The notes beneath the pieces are model-generated. The model made no database searches and was not told the DNA's origin. It saw only the letters and a list, made by a program, of their open reading frames with translations. A program made the translations under genes and the position numbers. A DNA stretch of 64,000 nucleotides from Mesoflavibacter sp037029465 (GTDB taxonomy: Bacteria; Bacteroidota; Bacteroidia; Flavobacteriales; Flavobacteriaceae). The stretch is taken from positions 1 through 64,000 of the forward strand of contig NZ_JAYMEM010000031.1 in NCBI RefSeq assembly GCF_037029465.1, given 5' to 3'. This document shows positions 35,603 through 44,994 of this stretch, piece by piece (position 1 is the stretch's first letter; each line of letters begins with the position of its first letter).

Positions 35603-36131
35603 TTATTAAATTATCGTTTTGAGGTATTGTTTGAAAAATCCATTGTCCATCTGTACCTTCATCTAAAGTTGTTGCAACGTTTTCAAATATAGTTTTGTAA
35701 CCACAAGCTCTTGATACATAAACATCATTTCTTGTGTAGTTTATCGTGACTAATTCTTGGTTTCCTGTAAAAAAGTCGTCTGCTAAATTATCAGATGTAC
35801 CGTTATCATCAATTTCAAATTCACTGATTAAAATAAAATGTGTTTGATCTTCGGTAGTTTTTAATGGTAAAAATATTTGATTAGTATCTTCACCTGAAAC
35901 GCCTCTTAAGTTAGAGTCTTCAGGAACGCTTGTATTTAAAGGAAACACACTTGGATCATCAATACCTAAAACAACTAAACCAAATACATTTTTAGAATTT
36001 TCTATGATGTTATTATCTACAAAATCAATAATCATATTTGGTGTTGTAGGAGAACTTTCTGGACATAAATCGTCTCGTTCACAAGTGGTTAAAAGCGGTA
36101 ACACCAATAATAGCGTTAATAGTTTTTTCAT
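35562..36131 (-). CDS. DUF6452 family lipoprotein
   Basis: A 189-aa lipoprotein: MKKLLTLLLVLPLLTTCERD with a lipobox cysteine at 17. The mature part has CGYKTIFEN near the C-terminus, which is characteristic of DUF6452. Function unknown. It starts three bases after the rlmD stop and overlaps the DUF6048 gene at its end, so the three genes form one transcription unit. The DUF6048 and DUF6452 proteins may act together at the outer membrane. Confidence 0.85.
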   Translation of the reverse strand: MKKLLTLLLVLPLLTTCERDDLCPESSPTTPNMIIDFVDNNIIENSKNVFGLVVLGIDDPSVFPLNTSVPEDSNLRGVSGEDTNQIFLPLKTTEDQTHFILISEFEIDDNGTSDNLADDFFTGNQELVTINYTRNDVYVSRACGYKTIFENVATTLDEGTDGQWIFQTIPQNDNLIIEDETTTHYTFSH

Positions 36132-36134
36132 AGT

Positions 36135-37586
36135 TTATTTTTCAAATAGTACAACCGTTTCTATGTGTGATGTGTGTGGAAACTGATCGACTAAACTTAT
36201 CTTTTTTAATTTAAAACCTGCATTAATCAAGGTTTCTGTATCTCTTGCTTGTGTTGCAGGATTACAAGATACATAAACCATGCGTTTTGCATTTAAATTT
36301 ATGATTTTGTTTAAGGTTTTTGGTGCAATTCCAGAACGAGCAGGATCTAATATTATTGTCTGAATTTTGTTTTGGTATTGTGGGTATTTACTTAAGAATT
36401 TGCCAACATCTTCGGCATAAAACTCAAGTCCGTCTATATTATTTCTTTTGGCATTTAATTTAGCATCTTCTATTGCAGAAGCTACGATATCTACTCCAAT
36501 AATCTTGGTGTTATTACTTTTTGAAGCAATGATTTGTCCAATGGTACCAGTACCGCAAAACAGGTCTAAAACTACCGAGTTATCTACAGCTTCTTTATCT
36601 TCTAAAGCATAATCTACAACTTTTTGGTATAGTTTTTCGGCAGATTTTGGATTGGTTTGAAAGAAGCTTTTCATGCTAATTTCAAAGTTTAATCCAAGAA
36701 GTTCTTCAACTATTTTGTCTTCACCATAAATAAGAGTAATACTACCCGTTGTAGCGATGGTACGGTCACCTTGCTCGTCATTTATAGTATGTAAAAAACC
36801 AGCAACTCTATCATTAAAAAGCGATACTAAAAACTGAGCAAATGCATTGAGATCAAATTGATCTAATCCATCAGAAGTAGTTACCAAATTAAATAATAGC
36901 TGATTAGTTTTAAACGATTTTCTAACCACTAAGTACCTAAAAAAACCTTCGCGTTTTGGTGCATGCCAAGGAGCAAGACCTGTAGCTTCACAGTATTCTT
37001 TAATTTTAATTAAATTATCTTCTAATTCTTTATCAAAAATACCGCTGTCTTTATCTAGGTTGTCACCAATCCACCACGTACCACGACGTTTAAAACCAAG
37101 AGTAAACTCGTCTACATCTGTGTTTTTATCATGATCGTAACCAATTGCAGAAAAGCTATATTCCATTTTATTACGATAATGGAATAGGTTAGGAGACGCC
37201 ACAAACTCATCAAAATAATCTTCAATTTCGGTCACTTTTCCAATCTTTTTAAACAAATCCATTGTACTGGTGTACTTGTATTGGTGTTGTTTTTCGATTG
37301 GTAAGTTAATGTATGGCGCACCAGAAATTTCATGGTAGTTTAAATGAACTTCATCAGGAGATTTTTGTAGTACATCAATTAACTTACACTCGGCGTATTT
37401 CTTTTTTGATTTTACCACACGAGCTTTAACTTTTTGACCAGGTAAAGTGTTAGGTACAAAAAGCACAAAGTTTCCTAATTCGTTGTTTATACGGGCAATT
37501 CCTTTGCCGCCAAAAGCGTAATCTACAATATCTAAATCGATAAGCTGACCACGTTTTACAAATTTATTTCGATCTCTTCTAGACAT
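36135..37586 (-). CDS. rlmD: 23S rRNA (uracil-5-)-methyltransferase RlmD
   Basis: A 483-aa class I methyltransferase of the TrmA/RlmD family, which makes m5U in 23S rRNA. An N-terminal TRAM RNA-binding domain covers about residues 10-70. The SAM motif is LDLFCGTGTIGQ, then ILDPARSG. The catalytic cysteine lies in YVSCNPATQARD near the C-terminus, followed by the general base region DQFPHTSHIE. The iron-sulfur cysteines of E. coli RlmD are not evident. It is the first gene of the cluster with DUF6452 and DUF6048. Confidence 0.93.
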   Translation of the reverse strand: MSRRDRNKFVKRGQLIDLDIVDYAFGGKGIARINNELGNFVLFVPNTLPGQKVKARVVKSKKKYAECKLIDVLQKSPDEVHLNYHEISGAPYINLPIEKQHQYKYTSTMDLFKKIGKVTEIEDYFDEFVASPNLFHYRNKMEYSFSAIGYDHDKNTDVDEFTLGFKRRGTWWIGDNLDKDSGIFDKELEDNLIKIKEYCEATGLAPWHAPKREGFFRYLVVRKSFKTNQLLFNLVTTSDGLDQFDLNAFAQFLVSLFNDRVAGFLHTINDEQGDRTIATTGSITLIYGEDKIVEELLGLNFEISMKSFFQTNPKSAEKLYQKVVDYALEDKEAVDNSVVLDLFCGTGTIGQIIASKSNNTKIIGVDIVASAIEDAKLNAKRNNIDGLEFYAEDVGKFLSKYPQYQNKIQTIILDPARSGIAPKTLNKIINLNAKRMVYVSCNPATQARDTETLINAGFKLKKISLVDQFPHTSHIETVVLFEK

Positions 37587-37714
37587 GCTGCAAAAGTAAG
37601 CAAAGCAATTTCGATTTTGGAAATTAGAATTATGATTTTTTAACTTTTTTAAGTTGAAAACCAGAATATCGTTAAATCCAACTAAAAATGTTTTTAAAGG
37701 CTAGTAATATTTAT

Positions 37715-37826
37715 TATTTTGCAACTTCTAGGGATGATTTCTTTCCCACGCTGAATTTTCGAGACTTTTCGAAAGGATAAAGGTAGATAAGGAATGGTTA
37801 TTTTTTCACTTTAAAAATTTATAAAA
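37715..37826 (+). promoter_or_regulatory. Candidate rocD promoter and structured leader
   Basis: TTATTTTG (around 37715-37722) is one base from TAnnTTTG. The following ~100-base leader is richer in GC, with a TTTCGA...TCGAAA hairpin (around 37757-37774) and a purine-rich stretch AAAGGATAAAGGTAGATAAGG just before the gene. It resembles a regulated leader, but I recognise no riboswitch class. The upstream part of the gap (37587-37714) holds nothing I can name. Confidence 0.3.
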
Positions 37827-39107
37827 ATGGCTGTTTTAGACCAATTAACGTCGCAAGAAGCGATGGATTTAGAAAACAAGTATGGAGCGCATAATTATCA
37901 TCCGTTACCAGTAGTATTAAGTAAAGGAGAAGGTGTTTACGTTTGGGATGTAGAAGGTAAGAAGTATTACGATTTTTTATCGGCTTACTCTGCTGTAAAC
38001 CAAGGACATTGTCATCCAAAAATTGTAGATGCAATGACCGAGCAAGCAAAAAACTTAACCTTAACCTCAAGAGCATTTTATAATGACATGTTAGGTCGTT
38101 ATGAAAAATATGCGACAGAGTATTTTGGTTTTGATAAATTATTACCAATGAATACAGGAGCAGAAGCTGTAGAAACTGCTTTAAAAATCTGTAGAAAGTG
38201 GGCTTATGAAGTTAAAAACATAGATGAAAATGAGGCTGAAATAATTGTTTGTAAAAACAATTTTCATGGACGTACAACGACTATCATTTCATTTTCAAAT
38301 GATCCCGTAGCACGCAAAAATTTTGGTCCTTATACAAATGGATTTATCAAAATAGATTACGATAATTTAGAGCAATTAGAAGAGGCTTTAAAACAAAATA
38401 AAAACGTAGCAGGGTTTTTAGTAGAACCTATACAAGGTGAAGCTGGTGTTTATGTGCCAAGCGACGATTATTTAGCAAAAGCAAAAGCACTTTGCGAAAA
38501 ATACAACGTATTATTTATTGCAGACGAAGTGCAAACAGGTATTGCCCGTACAGGAAGATTATTAGCAACTTGTGGTAACTGTACTTGTGAGGATAAAAAT
38601 TGTTCTGGTACACCAGAAGTAAAACCAGATGTTTTAATCTTAGGTAAAGCATTAAGTGGTGGCGCATATCCAGTAAGTGCTGTTTTAGCAAATGATAATG
38701 TGATGAACGTGATTAGACCTGGTAACCACGGAAGTACTTTTGGAGGTAATCCAGTTGCAGCAGCTGTAGCTATAGCAGCTTTAGAAGTTGTAAAAGAAGA
38801 AGACTTAGCACAGAAAGCTTTTGATTTAGGTGAGTTATTTAGAGCAGAAATCAATAAATACATAGAAACTAGTAACATTGTTAATTTAGTAAGAGGAAAA
38901 GGTTTACTAAACGCAATAGTTATTAATGACGATGAAGACAGTGATACCGCTTGGAATATTTGTCTAGCATTACGTGATAATGGCTTACTAGCAAAACCAA
39001 CACATGGAAACATAATTAGGTTTGCACCGCCATTAGTAATGACTAAAGAACAATTATTAGATTGTGTATCTATCATTACAAAAACTTTAGAAGCTTTTGA
39101 AAAATAG
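37827..39107 (+). CDS. rocD: Ornithine--oxo-acid aminotransferase
   Basis: A 426-aa PLP enzyme that converts ornithine and 2-oxoglutarate to glutamate semialdehyde and glutamate. Family marks include YDFLSAYSAVNQGHCHP, EPIQGEAG, ADEVQTGIARTG and the PLP lysine K274 in LGKALSGG. Compared with the usual ornithine aminotransferases, a short insert before the PLP lysine carries four cysteines at 249, 252, 254 and 259 (CGNCTC...C), which looks like a metal-binding loop. It is a single gene with a possible structured leader and a strong terminator. Confidence 0.95.
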   Translation: MAVLDQLTSQEAMDLENKYGAHNYHPLPVVLSKGEGVYVWDVEGKKYYDFLSAYSAVNQGHCHPKIVDAMTEQAKNLTLTSRAFYNDMLGRYEKYATEYFGFDKLLPMNTGAEAVETALKICRKWAYEVKNIDENEAEIIVCKNNFHGRTTTIISFSNDPVARKNFGPYTNGFIKIDYDNLEQLEEALKQNKNVAGFLVEPIQGEAGVYVPSDDYLAKAKALCEKYNVLFIADEVQTGIARTGRLLATCGNCTCEDKNCSGTPEVKPDVLILGKALSGGAYPVSAVLANDNVMNVIRPGNHGSTFGGNPVAAAVAIAALEVVKEEDLAQKAFDLGELFRAEINKYIETSNIVNLVRGKGLLNAIVINDDEDSDTAWNICLALRDNGLLAKPTHGNIIRFAPPLVMTKEQLLDCVSIITKTLEAFEK

Positions 39108-39121
39108 AGCTATATTTATAT

Positions 39122-39152
39122 AAAAAAGGCGACCAATTTGGTCGCCTTTTTT
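39122..39152. terminator. Bidirectional terminator after rocD
   Basis: A 13-bp perfect stem AAAAAAGGCGACC / GGTCGCCTTTTTT with loop AATTT. It serves rocD and the convergent CCC-motif gene. Confidence 0.93.
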
Positions 39153-39171
39153 ATTTTATAAGAATATGTAA

Positions 39172-39513
39172 TTATTGAGCAGCTTGTTGTGCTTCATACT
39201 GCTCCATTGTTTGTCTAAATTGTTCTTGTATCTCGTCCCATCCAACAGTGTAAATTCTGTAAATTGTAACTAATAAATAGATAACGTTAATAATAGTAAT
39301 TATTAAAGCTACCGTTTTAGCTGTTTTCATTTGGTTATATTGTTTAGGACCTGCTTCGTAATCTTCAGGGTTTAATTGTGCATTTTTTAAGGAGTTATTA
39401 GCTACTAAAAATCCTGAACCAGATAGGATAAAACCTAATCCGCCAAAACAGCAGCATAATAAACCGACAATTGAAAGTACATAAACTAAGGTTGGGTTGA
39501 GTCTTTTTTTCAT
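39172..39513 (-). CDS. CCC-motif small membrane protein
   Basis: A 113-aa membrane protein with two hydrophobic hairpin segments. The first holds the CCC triplet in VGLLCCCFGGLGFILSG, the mark of the flavobacterial CCC-motif membrane protein family. A polar middle (KNAQLNPEDYEAGPKQYNQM) and a glutamine-rich charged tail follow. The function is unknown. It starts one base after the DUF2752 stop and is co-transcribed with it. Confidence 0.88.
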   Translation of the reverse strand: MKKRLNPTLVYVLSIVGLLCCCFGGLGFILSGSGFLVANNSLKNAQLNPEDYEAGPKQYNQMKTAKTVALIITIINVIYLLVTIYRIYTVGWDEIQEQFRQTMEQYEAQQAAQ

Positions 39514-39514
39514 T

Positions 39515-39805
39515 TTAAGTGTGGTTAATTAAATTATATATAAAGTTAGTTAAAATTAATACAATACTAATAATAGCTAATATAGAAATGATTTTTGTTG
39601 AATATTTAAATTTATAGAAAACAGATACTAATATAACTATACCAAGAAGAGATAGCGTGTAGATTGCAGGATACATCAAAAAACCATCTACCAATTTACC
39701 TTGAGATACTAAAGTGACAGATCTTTGTATACCACAACCAGGACATTCAAATCCTAAGACTTGCTTATTCATACAAGGCAGCATGTAGTTATTTAAATCT
39801 TCCAT
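39515..39805 (-). CDS. DUF2752 family membrane protein
   Basis: A 96-aa protein with the DUF2752 signature FECPGCGIQRSV followed by two membrane segments. The paired cysteines could bind a metal or form a disulfide at the membrane face. The role is unknown; the family often pairs with CCC-motif or TM2-like small membrane proteins, as here. Confidence 0.9.
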   Translation of the reverse strand: MEDLNNYMLPCMNKQVLGFECPGCGIQRSVTLVSQGKLVDGFLMYPAIYTLSLLGIVILVSVFYKFKYSTKIISILAIISIVLILTNFIYNLINHT

Positions 39806-39837
39806 TTTACTATTTAAAATTTAAATTTAGTAAAATA

Positions 39838-39870
39838 AAAAAGGCTTTTACAATTTGTAAAAGCCTTTTT
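39838..39870 (-). terminator. Terminator after the T9SS cargo gene
   Basis: A perfect stem AAAAAGGCTTTTAC / GTAAAAGCCTTTTT with loop AATTT. It follows the minus-strand T9SS gene and precedes the DUF2752 start. Confidence 0.9.
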
Positions 39871-39890
39871 AAATAAAATTTTATGTCTAT

Positions 39891-41693
39891 CTATTTTTTA
39901 TTAGCTACAATAACCTTTTTAGTTGTTGTATTACTGTTAGAAAGTGTAGTTTGTACTAAATATACTCCATCACTTAAGTTTTTAGTAGAATAGCTTAAAC
40001 GCTCGTTGTTGTTTTTTATAATTTTGTTAAAGATAATTTTACCAGAAACATCGTATAGTTTAATATTTTCTATATCAAGCTTTTTAGGGTTTAAAACTAC
40101 TAATTCAGATGTATTGTTATTTTGAATTACGTTAAAGTTATTATCAGCAAATTCATCAGTAGATAACGTATTAGCTTCTACAAAAACAACTTCAAATCTA
40201 TCAGTATAATTACCAGCAGGTAAGTTAATTTCGAAGTTTTGAGACTGTAAGTTTACGTAAGTATCATTTACTTTATCATGTATGTAAATAGGTTGATTGT
40301 TATCAAAATTTTGCACATCAAATATTCTAAACCTAATTAATTGTTGATTATTAAGATTTAAAACTACAGGAATAGCTAAATTTAAATCATAAGCATTAGC
40401 TTGAGCTACTAATTTTTTTGTGTTTTGAGGCCAATATGCATCAGAGTTTAAAGACTCATACATTCTACTTTCTAAACCGTAATCTTCGTTAGGTGTTGCT
40501 GTATTATGAAAGTTTTGTAATAATTGGCGTGTATAGGTTTCGTTAAAATCTATATTTAATCTAAAGCGTTTAAAATCTGCAGGTACTATAGTTAATCCGT
40601 CTACAGTATATTGATCGTCTTGATTTGTTGTGGGAGATTCAGTTTGTTGAGCTGTTCTAAAAAATTCACTATTAGCAGCAGATTCCCTATAAAACACACG
40701 GTGACTGTCTGATATTAATAAATGAGAATTAGAAGGAGCTGCAGGATTTCCTTTAATCATAAAACCTTGGCCAATAGGAATAAATCTTCTAGCCTCTTTT
40801 ATAGAAGAAGAAGGTGTTCCACTAATTGTGTTAATAGTGCCGTCTGCATTGTAAGTTTTAAAAGTTGCAGGTGTAAATGTACCAAAATTACCTAGAGTTG
40901 CATCTGTAATTGTATAAGAAGCATAACCACCAGAATAAGCCGTTAAGTTGTGAGATGCAATAGATTGATCTTGTTCCCAATAATAAAGTGTTGCGGTTTC
41001 TAAAAGACCTGAATTAGCAGGATCATGAATTAGCAAAGCTGCATCTAAAGCAGATGGATAAGGGTTACCTATTAAAGTTTCTTGTCCAGGTTCTATATCT
41101 ACAAGTATTTCACCTTCGTTAGGTTTCCCTCTAAAATCGTATTGTTGGTTGCCTGCATCTGTTCCTTTCATAGTAAAACCATAACCAGCATCTACTGTAC
41201 CAGATTCCCCAACATAATCCCAATCACTATAGTTAGTACCTGGATTATATGTCCAAATCCAATAATCTTCTATATTTAAAGGAGAACTTGTTCCGTTATA
41301 TCCTGTAGTAGAGTAACCAGCAAGATTACTGTTAGTTAGATCTACAACGTCGTAAATGTTTTTGTTAGGTGTAAATGCTCTGTTACCAGTACTGTTTGCA
41401 TCAACATTTCCTACAGGAGAAGCCCAATAATTGTAGGCATATTGATTTACAGTCCCTTCTTGATAAACACTAAGTTTACCAACACCAGAGTTACCTGTGT
41501 TACCAGGACCTTGAATTAATTGTGCTTCGTCTCTTAAATAAAAAGTAGAGTTTGTTTCTGTTAAATTTACATCATCTTCTACATACACTTCAATATCGGT
41601 AGCAAAAATGTAAGCATCGTTTCTAACTGTTAATTGGGCTAAAGATAATTGACAGAAAAAAACAGATAAAATAGTTAAGTAAAGTATTTTCAT
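39891..41693 (-). CDS. Secreted protein with T9SS type A C-terminal sorting domain
   Basis: A 600-aa surface or secreted protein with a signal peptide (MKILYLTILSVFFCQLSLAQ). A long beta-rich body contains YNYWASPVG, a block common to flavobacterial type IX cargo. The last ~80 residues are a type A sorting domain: IKLYDVSGKIIFNK, then LSDGVYLVQ and a basic end KKVIVANKK. Type IX secretion would export it across the outer membrane and anchor or release it. No enzyme domain is recognised; adhesion is possible. Confidence 0.92.
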   Translation of the reverse strand: MKILYLTILSVFFCQLSLAQLTVRNDAYIFATDIEVYVEDDVNLTETNSTFYLRDEAQLIQGPGNTGNSGVGKLSVYQEGTVNQYAYNYWASPVGNVDANSTGNRAFTPNKNIYDVVDLTNSNLAGYSTTGYNGTSSPLNIEDYWIWTYNPGTNYSDWDYVGESGTVDAGYGFTMKGTDAGNQQYDFRGKPNEGEILVDIEPGQETLIGNPYPSALDAALLIHDPANSGLLETATLYYWEQDQSIASHNLTAYSGGYASYTITDATLGNFGTFTPATFKTYNADGTINTISGTPSSSIKEARRFIPIGQGFMIKGNPAAPSNSHLLISDSHRVFYRESAANSEFFRTAQQTESPTTNQDDQYTVDGLTIVPADFKRFRLNIDFNETYTRQLLQNFHNTATPNEDYGLESRMYESLNSDAYWPQNTKKLVAQANAYDLNLAIPVVLNLNNQQLIRFRIFDVQNFDNNQPIYIHDKVNDTYVNLQSQNFEINLPAGNYTDRFEVVFVEANTLSTDEFADNNFNVIQNNNTSELVVLNPKKLDIENIKLYDVSGKIIFNKIIKNNNERLSYSTKNLSDGVYLVQTTLSNSNTTTKKVIVANKK

Positions 41694-41713
41694 AGTAATT
41701 TACATTTGACAAG

Positions 41714-41721
41714 CAAAAATA
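41714..41721 (-). promoter_or_regulatory. -7 box for the T9SS cargo gene
   Basis: On the minus strand TATTTTTG, an exact TAnnTTTG match about 20 bases before the ATG. Confidence 0.45.
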
Positions 41722-41839
41722 CTAAAATCATCTAATAACTAGATATTTAAAATGATTTTTAGATGAAATGTATTTATTGCTCTTTTAATGTACAAAATTT
41801 ATCGATAAAATTACTACTAAATCTTAATTTTAAAACCTT

Positions 41840-41847
41840 TAATTTTG
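41840..41847 (+). promoter_or_regulatory. -7 box for the small membrane protein/Smr operon
   Basis: TAATTTTG, exact TAnnTTTG match, 19 bases before the ATG at 41867. Confidence 0.45.
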
Positions 41848-41866
41848 TTTCCAAGATATATTACGA

Positions 41867-42067
41867 ATGAATAAGAATTATATTTTTATACTAATTGGCG
41901 GAATTATAGCCTTTTATGCTAATGCTAACGAGAAACAAAATATTTTTTTACTTGTACTAGGAATTGTAATTTTAATGTTTGGTATTTACAAGCTACAAGC
42001 AACTATACCTAGTAAAAAAAATAAGCAAACTTTTGTTGAATCCGAACCAGAAGACGAAGAAGAATAA
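41867..42067 (+). CDS. Small membrane protein, unknown function
   Basis: A 66-aa protein with two hydrophobic segments (YIFILIGGIIAFYANA and IFLLVLGIVILMFGIY) and a charged C-terminal tail ending in acidic residues (EPEDEEE). No family is recognised. Its TAA overlaps the ATG of the Smr gene by one base and a promoter-like box stands upstream, so it is probably a real gene translated with the Smr protein. Confidence 0.75.
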   Translation: MNKNYIFILIGGIIAFYANANEKQNIFLLVLGIVILMFGIYKLQATIPSKKNKQTFVESEPEDEEE

Positions 42068-42615
42068 TGTTAAAAATTGGAGATAAAGTAGAGGTTTTAG
42101 ATGATGTTCTATCTGGAACAATAACGGCTATAAACGGCAATACAGTTACTATTGAAACTGATGAAGGTTTTGACTTAGATTTTAATGCCAATGAATTGGT
42201 TAAAACTGGTTCTAAATCTATAAACCAAGATGCTTTTAAATTAGCTAGTATTAATGAAATTCTTTCTGAAAAAACAGAGAAAAAAAGACGAAATACTCAA
42301 AAAATAAAACCTAAAGAGCGATATCAACCAAAACTAGAAGTCGATTTACACTTACATAAACTAATTGACAACGAGCGTGGTATGAGTAATTTTGATAAAC
42401 TTAATCTTCAATTAGATACCGCAAGACGACAGTTGGAGTTTGCTATTAAAAAGCGCATCCAAAAAGTAGTCTTTATTCACGGAATTGGTGAAGGCGTCTT
42501 AAAAATGGAGCTAGAAACACTTTTTAGTCGTTATGATAATATTAAATACTACGATGCAGACTACAAAAAATATGGTCTAGGCGCAACTGAAGTTTATATT
42601 TATCAGAATGCTTAA
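42067..42615 (+). CDS. Smr domain protein
   Basis: A 182-aa protein. The N-terminal part (1-50) looks like a small beta-barrel (KIGDKVEVLDDVLSGTITAI), as in DUF2027. A basic linker follows, then a C-terminal Smr domain (about 95-182) with DLHLHKL and the HGIGEGVLK loop. Stand-alone Smr domains of the MutS2 kind nick DNA or cleave RNA; recent work links them to ribosome rescue. The DLHLHKL motif needed for activity is present. The stop is followed at once by the end of the convergent lipoprotein gene. Confidence 0.9.
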   Translation: MLKIGDKVEVLDDVLSGTITAINGNTVTIETDEGFDLDFNANELVKTGSKSINQDAFKLASINEILSEKTEKKRRNTQKIKPKERYQPKLEVDLHLHKLIDNERGMSNFDKLNLQLDTARRQLEFAIKKRIQKVVFIHGIGEGVLKMELETLFSRYDNIKYYDADYKKYGLGATEVYIYQNA

Positions 42616-43572
42616 TTAAAATTCAGGAGTGATATTTCTTGTACTGCTTAAATCAAAGTCGTTTGTATTACTAATATCAATTAAATTACCAAAATCATAG
42701 GTTTGATATTGAAATGATGAAAAATCTAAACCGTATGCTATCATTCTTACTTCAAAAGTATTATAAATAGTATGTTGTCTGTAAGACGTAGCCAGTAAAG
42801 GTGTTGTAACTTGATCGTTTAGATAATCAGGACCAGCGTTAGGGTCTGTTACATCATTAGTAGGGTTGTTGTCTTGTGTTGTTGCGTTTTCTTCGTCAAT
42901 GGTTAGTGTACCATCACCATCATCATCATTATCTCTGTAATTTGGTATGCCATCTCCGTCAGTATCTAAAGCATTAGCTTCCAGTTCGGCTAAAGTCATT
43001 CCTTCTTCAAAAGTTACTCCTTCACTTATAGTTAGTACATTGTCACCGTCATCGTCTGGATCCATATAATTTGGGATACCATCACCATCAGTATCATCGT
43101 CATTTAAATCTCCGTTTCCATTTAAATCTTCTAAATATGCAGGAATACCGTCGTTATCATCTTCAATTAAAGTTACAAAAAAGGTAAAATCTCCGCTAGA
43201 GGTATAGTCTTCTGTAATTTGGATATTATCTGGTGGCACATCGTTGCAAAAAATTCCTTCGGTAGAAGAGGCGTAACTTCTGTATTTAAAAGTATGGTTA
43301 CCACCTACATTATTTTGGTCGTATTCTGTGTTGACTAACTGTAATCTGTTTGGGTTGTCAGGATGTACTTCAGTTTGAATTAAGTTGCTTATAACAAATT
43401 CACTACCAGTAATTTGTAAAGTCAGACTTTGACTTGGGTTTGTTTTATAAATCACCAAATCACCACAAGCTCTAAAGGTATCATCAAACTCTAATTCGCT
43501 AGTAATAATATCTCCATCATCACAGGTAAAAAGAGATAAACAAAGTATAGATAAAGCAAATATTTTGCGCAT
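42616..43572 (-). CDS. Lipoprotein with thrombospondin type 3-like calcium repeats
   Basis: A 318-aa lipoprotein; I set the start at MRKIFALSILCLSLFTC (C17 lipidated) rather than an ATG 13 codons upstream. The middle holds several DxDxDG-type acidic repeats (DLNGNGDLNDDDTDGDGIP, DPDDDGDNV, DTDGDGIPNYRDNDDDGDG) that bind calcium in thrombospondin type 3 domains. Flanking beta-rich parts are unknown. A cell-surface structural role is likely. It is a single gene whose stop abuts that of Smr. Confidence 0.88.
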   Translation of the reverse strand: MRKIFALSILCLSLFTCDDGDIITSELEFDDTFRACGDLVIYKTNPSQSLTLQITGSEFVISNLIQTEVHPDNPNRLQLVNTEYDQNNVGGNHTFKYRSYASSTEGIFCNDVPPDNIQITEDYTSSGDFTFFVTLIEDDNDGIPAYLEDLNGNGDLNDDDTDGDGIPNYMDPDDDGDNVLTISEGVTFEEGMTLAELEANALDTDGDGIPNYRDNDDDGDGTLTIDEENATTQDNNPTNDVTDPNAGPDYLNDQVTTPLLATSYRQHTIYNTFEVRMIAYGLDFSSFQYQTYDFGNLIDISNTNDFDLSSTRNITPEF

Positions 43573-43650
43573 AATTTCAATTTTAAAAAACAAAAATAAC
43601 AGAATTGCCAAACTTATAACGCAACCATTAACAATTAATTTTATTTAAAG

Positions 43651-43658
43651 TATTTTTG
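43651..43658 (+). promoter_or_regulatory. -7 box for the cysteine desulfurase gene
   Basis: TATTTTTG, an exact TAnnTTTG match 23 bases before the ATG at 43682. Confidence 0.45.
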
Positions 43659-43681
43659 CGTATAATTAAAGTGAATTTTAG

Positions 43682-44821
43682 ATGAAATCTGTCTATTTAG
43701 ATAATGCCGCCACAACAGCTATATTACCAGAAGTTGTAGATGTGATGACAAAAGTTTTAACAGAAACTTATGGCAATCCATCTTCGACACATAATTACGG
43801 TCGTAATGCTAAAGCTATAGTAGAACAAGCTAGAAAAACCATAGCTAAGCAGTTAAATGTGTCTTCATCTGAAATTATTTTTACTTCTGGTGGTACCGAA
43901 GCAGATAATTTAATTCTCCAAAGTGCAGTAAAAGATCTTGGAGTAAAAACAATTATTACTACAAAAATTGAGCATCATGCTGTTTTAAATACTGTTAATT
44001 ATTTAAGTAAAAACTATGCTATAGAAATAGTCTTTTTAGATTTAGATGAAAACGGGCAAATTAATTACAATCAATTAAGTGAAACACTAGAAAGTAAAGA
44101 AAATGTTTTAGTAAGCTTAATGCATGTTAATAATGAAATTGGTAACATTTTAGATATTAAAAAAGTAGCCGATTTATGCCAAGCTAATAATGCATTATTC
44201 CATAGTGATACAGTACAATCTATTGGACATTACAATTTAGATTTAGAAGCTATAAAAGTAGATTTTATAGCTGTAAGCGCACATAAATTTCATGGACCAA
44301 AAGGTGTTGGATTTGCTTTTATTAGAAAAAATTCTGGTTTACATCCAATGATTTTTGGAGGCGAGCAGGAGCGAGGTCAACGTGCGGGAACAGAATCTAT
44401 TCATAATATAGCAGGCTTAGAAACAGCATTTAAAATAGCCTATCAAAATCTTGAAAACGATAAAGAACACATCACTAATTTAAAAGTCTATTGTTTAGAG
44501 CAGTTAAAGTCTGTAATACCATCTATTTTATTTAATGGACAATGTGATGATTTAGAAAAAAGTACTTATACCATTATCAATTTTAGATTACCAGAACTAT
44601 CTAAAAATGCAACGATGATTCAGTTTCATTTAGATTTAAAAGGAATTGCATGTTCACGTGGTAGTGCTTGCCAAAGTGGAAGCACAAAAAACAGTCATGT
44701 TTTAGAGGCTATTTTAGATGATGAAGATTTGAAAAAAGCATCTTTACGTATTTCTTTCAGTAAATTTAATACTAAAGAGGATATAGATTATTTATTAGCT
44801 GTTTTGAAAGATTTGTTTTGA
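43682..44821 (+). CDS. Cysteine desulfurase (NifS/IscS-like)
   Basis: A 379-aa PLP enzyme that takes sulfur from cysteine for iron-sulfur clusters or thiolated tRNA. It begins VYLDNAATT. The PLP lysine lies in SAHKFHGPKG, and the active-site loop has SRGSACQSGS with the catalytic cysteine. The NifS/IscS (group I) type is favoured over SufS by the length and loop. No other cluster-assembly genes lie next to it, so the client is unknown. Confidence 0.93.
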   Translation: MKSVYLDNAATTAILPEVVDVMTKVLTETYGNPSSTHNYGRNAKAIVEQARKTIAKQLNVSSSEIIFTSGGTEADNLILQSAVKDLGVKTIITTKIEHHAVLNTVNYLSKNYAIEIVFLDLDENGQINYNQLSETLESKENVLVSLMHVNNEIGNILDIKKVADLCQANNALFHSDTVQSIGHYNLDLEAIKVDFIAVSAHKFHGPKGVGFAFIRKNSGLHPMIFGGEQERGQRAGTESIHNIAGLETAFKIAYQNLENDKEHITNLKVYCLEQLKSVIPSILFNGQCDDLEKSTYTIINFRLPELSKNATMIQFHLDLKGIACSRGSACQSGSTKNSHVLEAILDDEDLKKASLRISFSKFNTKEDIDYLLAVLKDLF

Positions 44822-44994
44822 AATCTATTTTGAAAGAATACTCTTGTTAAAGATGTTTTAATAATATTTCTAAATTCTTAAAATAATACTAAAGTTAAGC
44901 TTTTGTAAGGATAATATCACAACAAAAATTCTTCTGAGTGTGAGATATTCCATAAATTTAAAATACACGCATATTCATTTAAAAAATTACTGCT

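Noticed and set aside
38468..39076. Long antisense open frame inside rocD
   Set aside because: No recognisable domain, signal or start context; the sense gene is a conserved enzyme.
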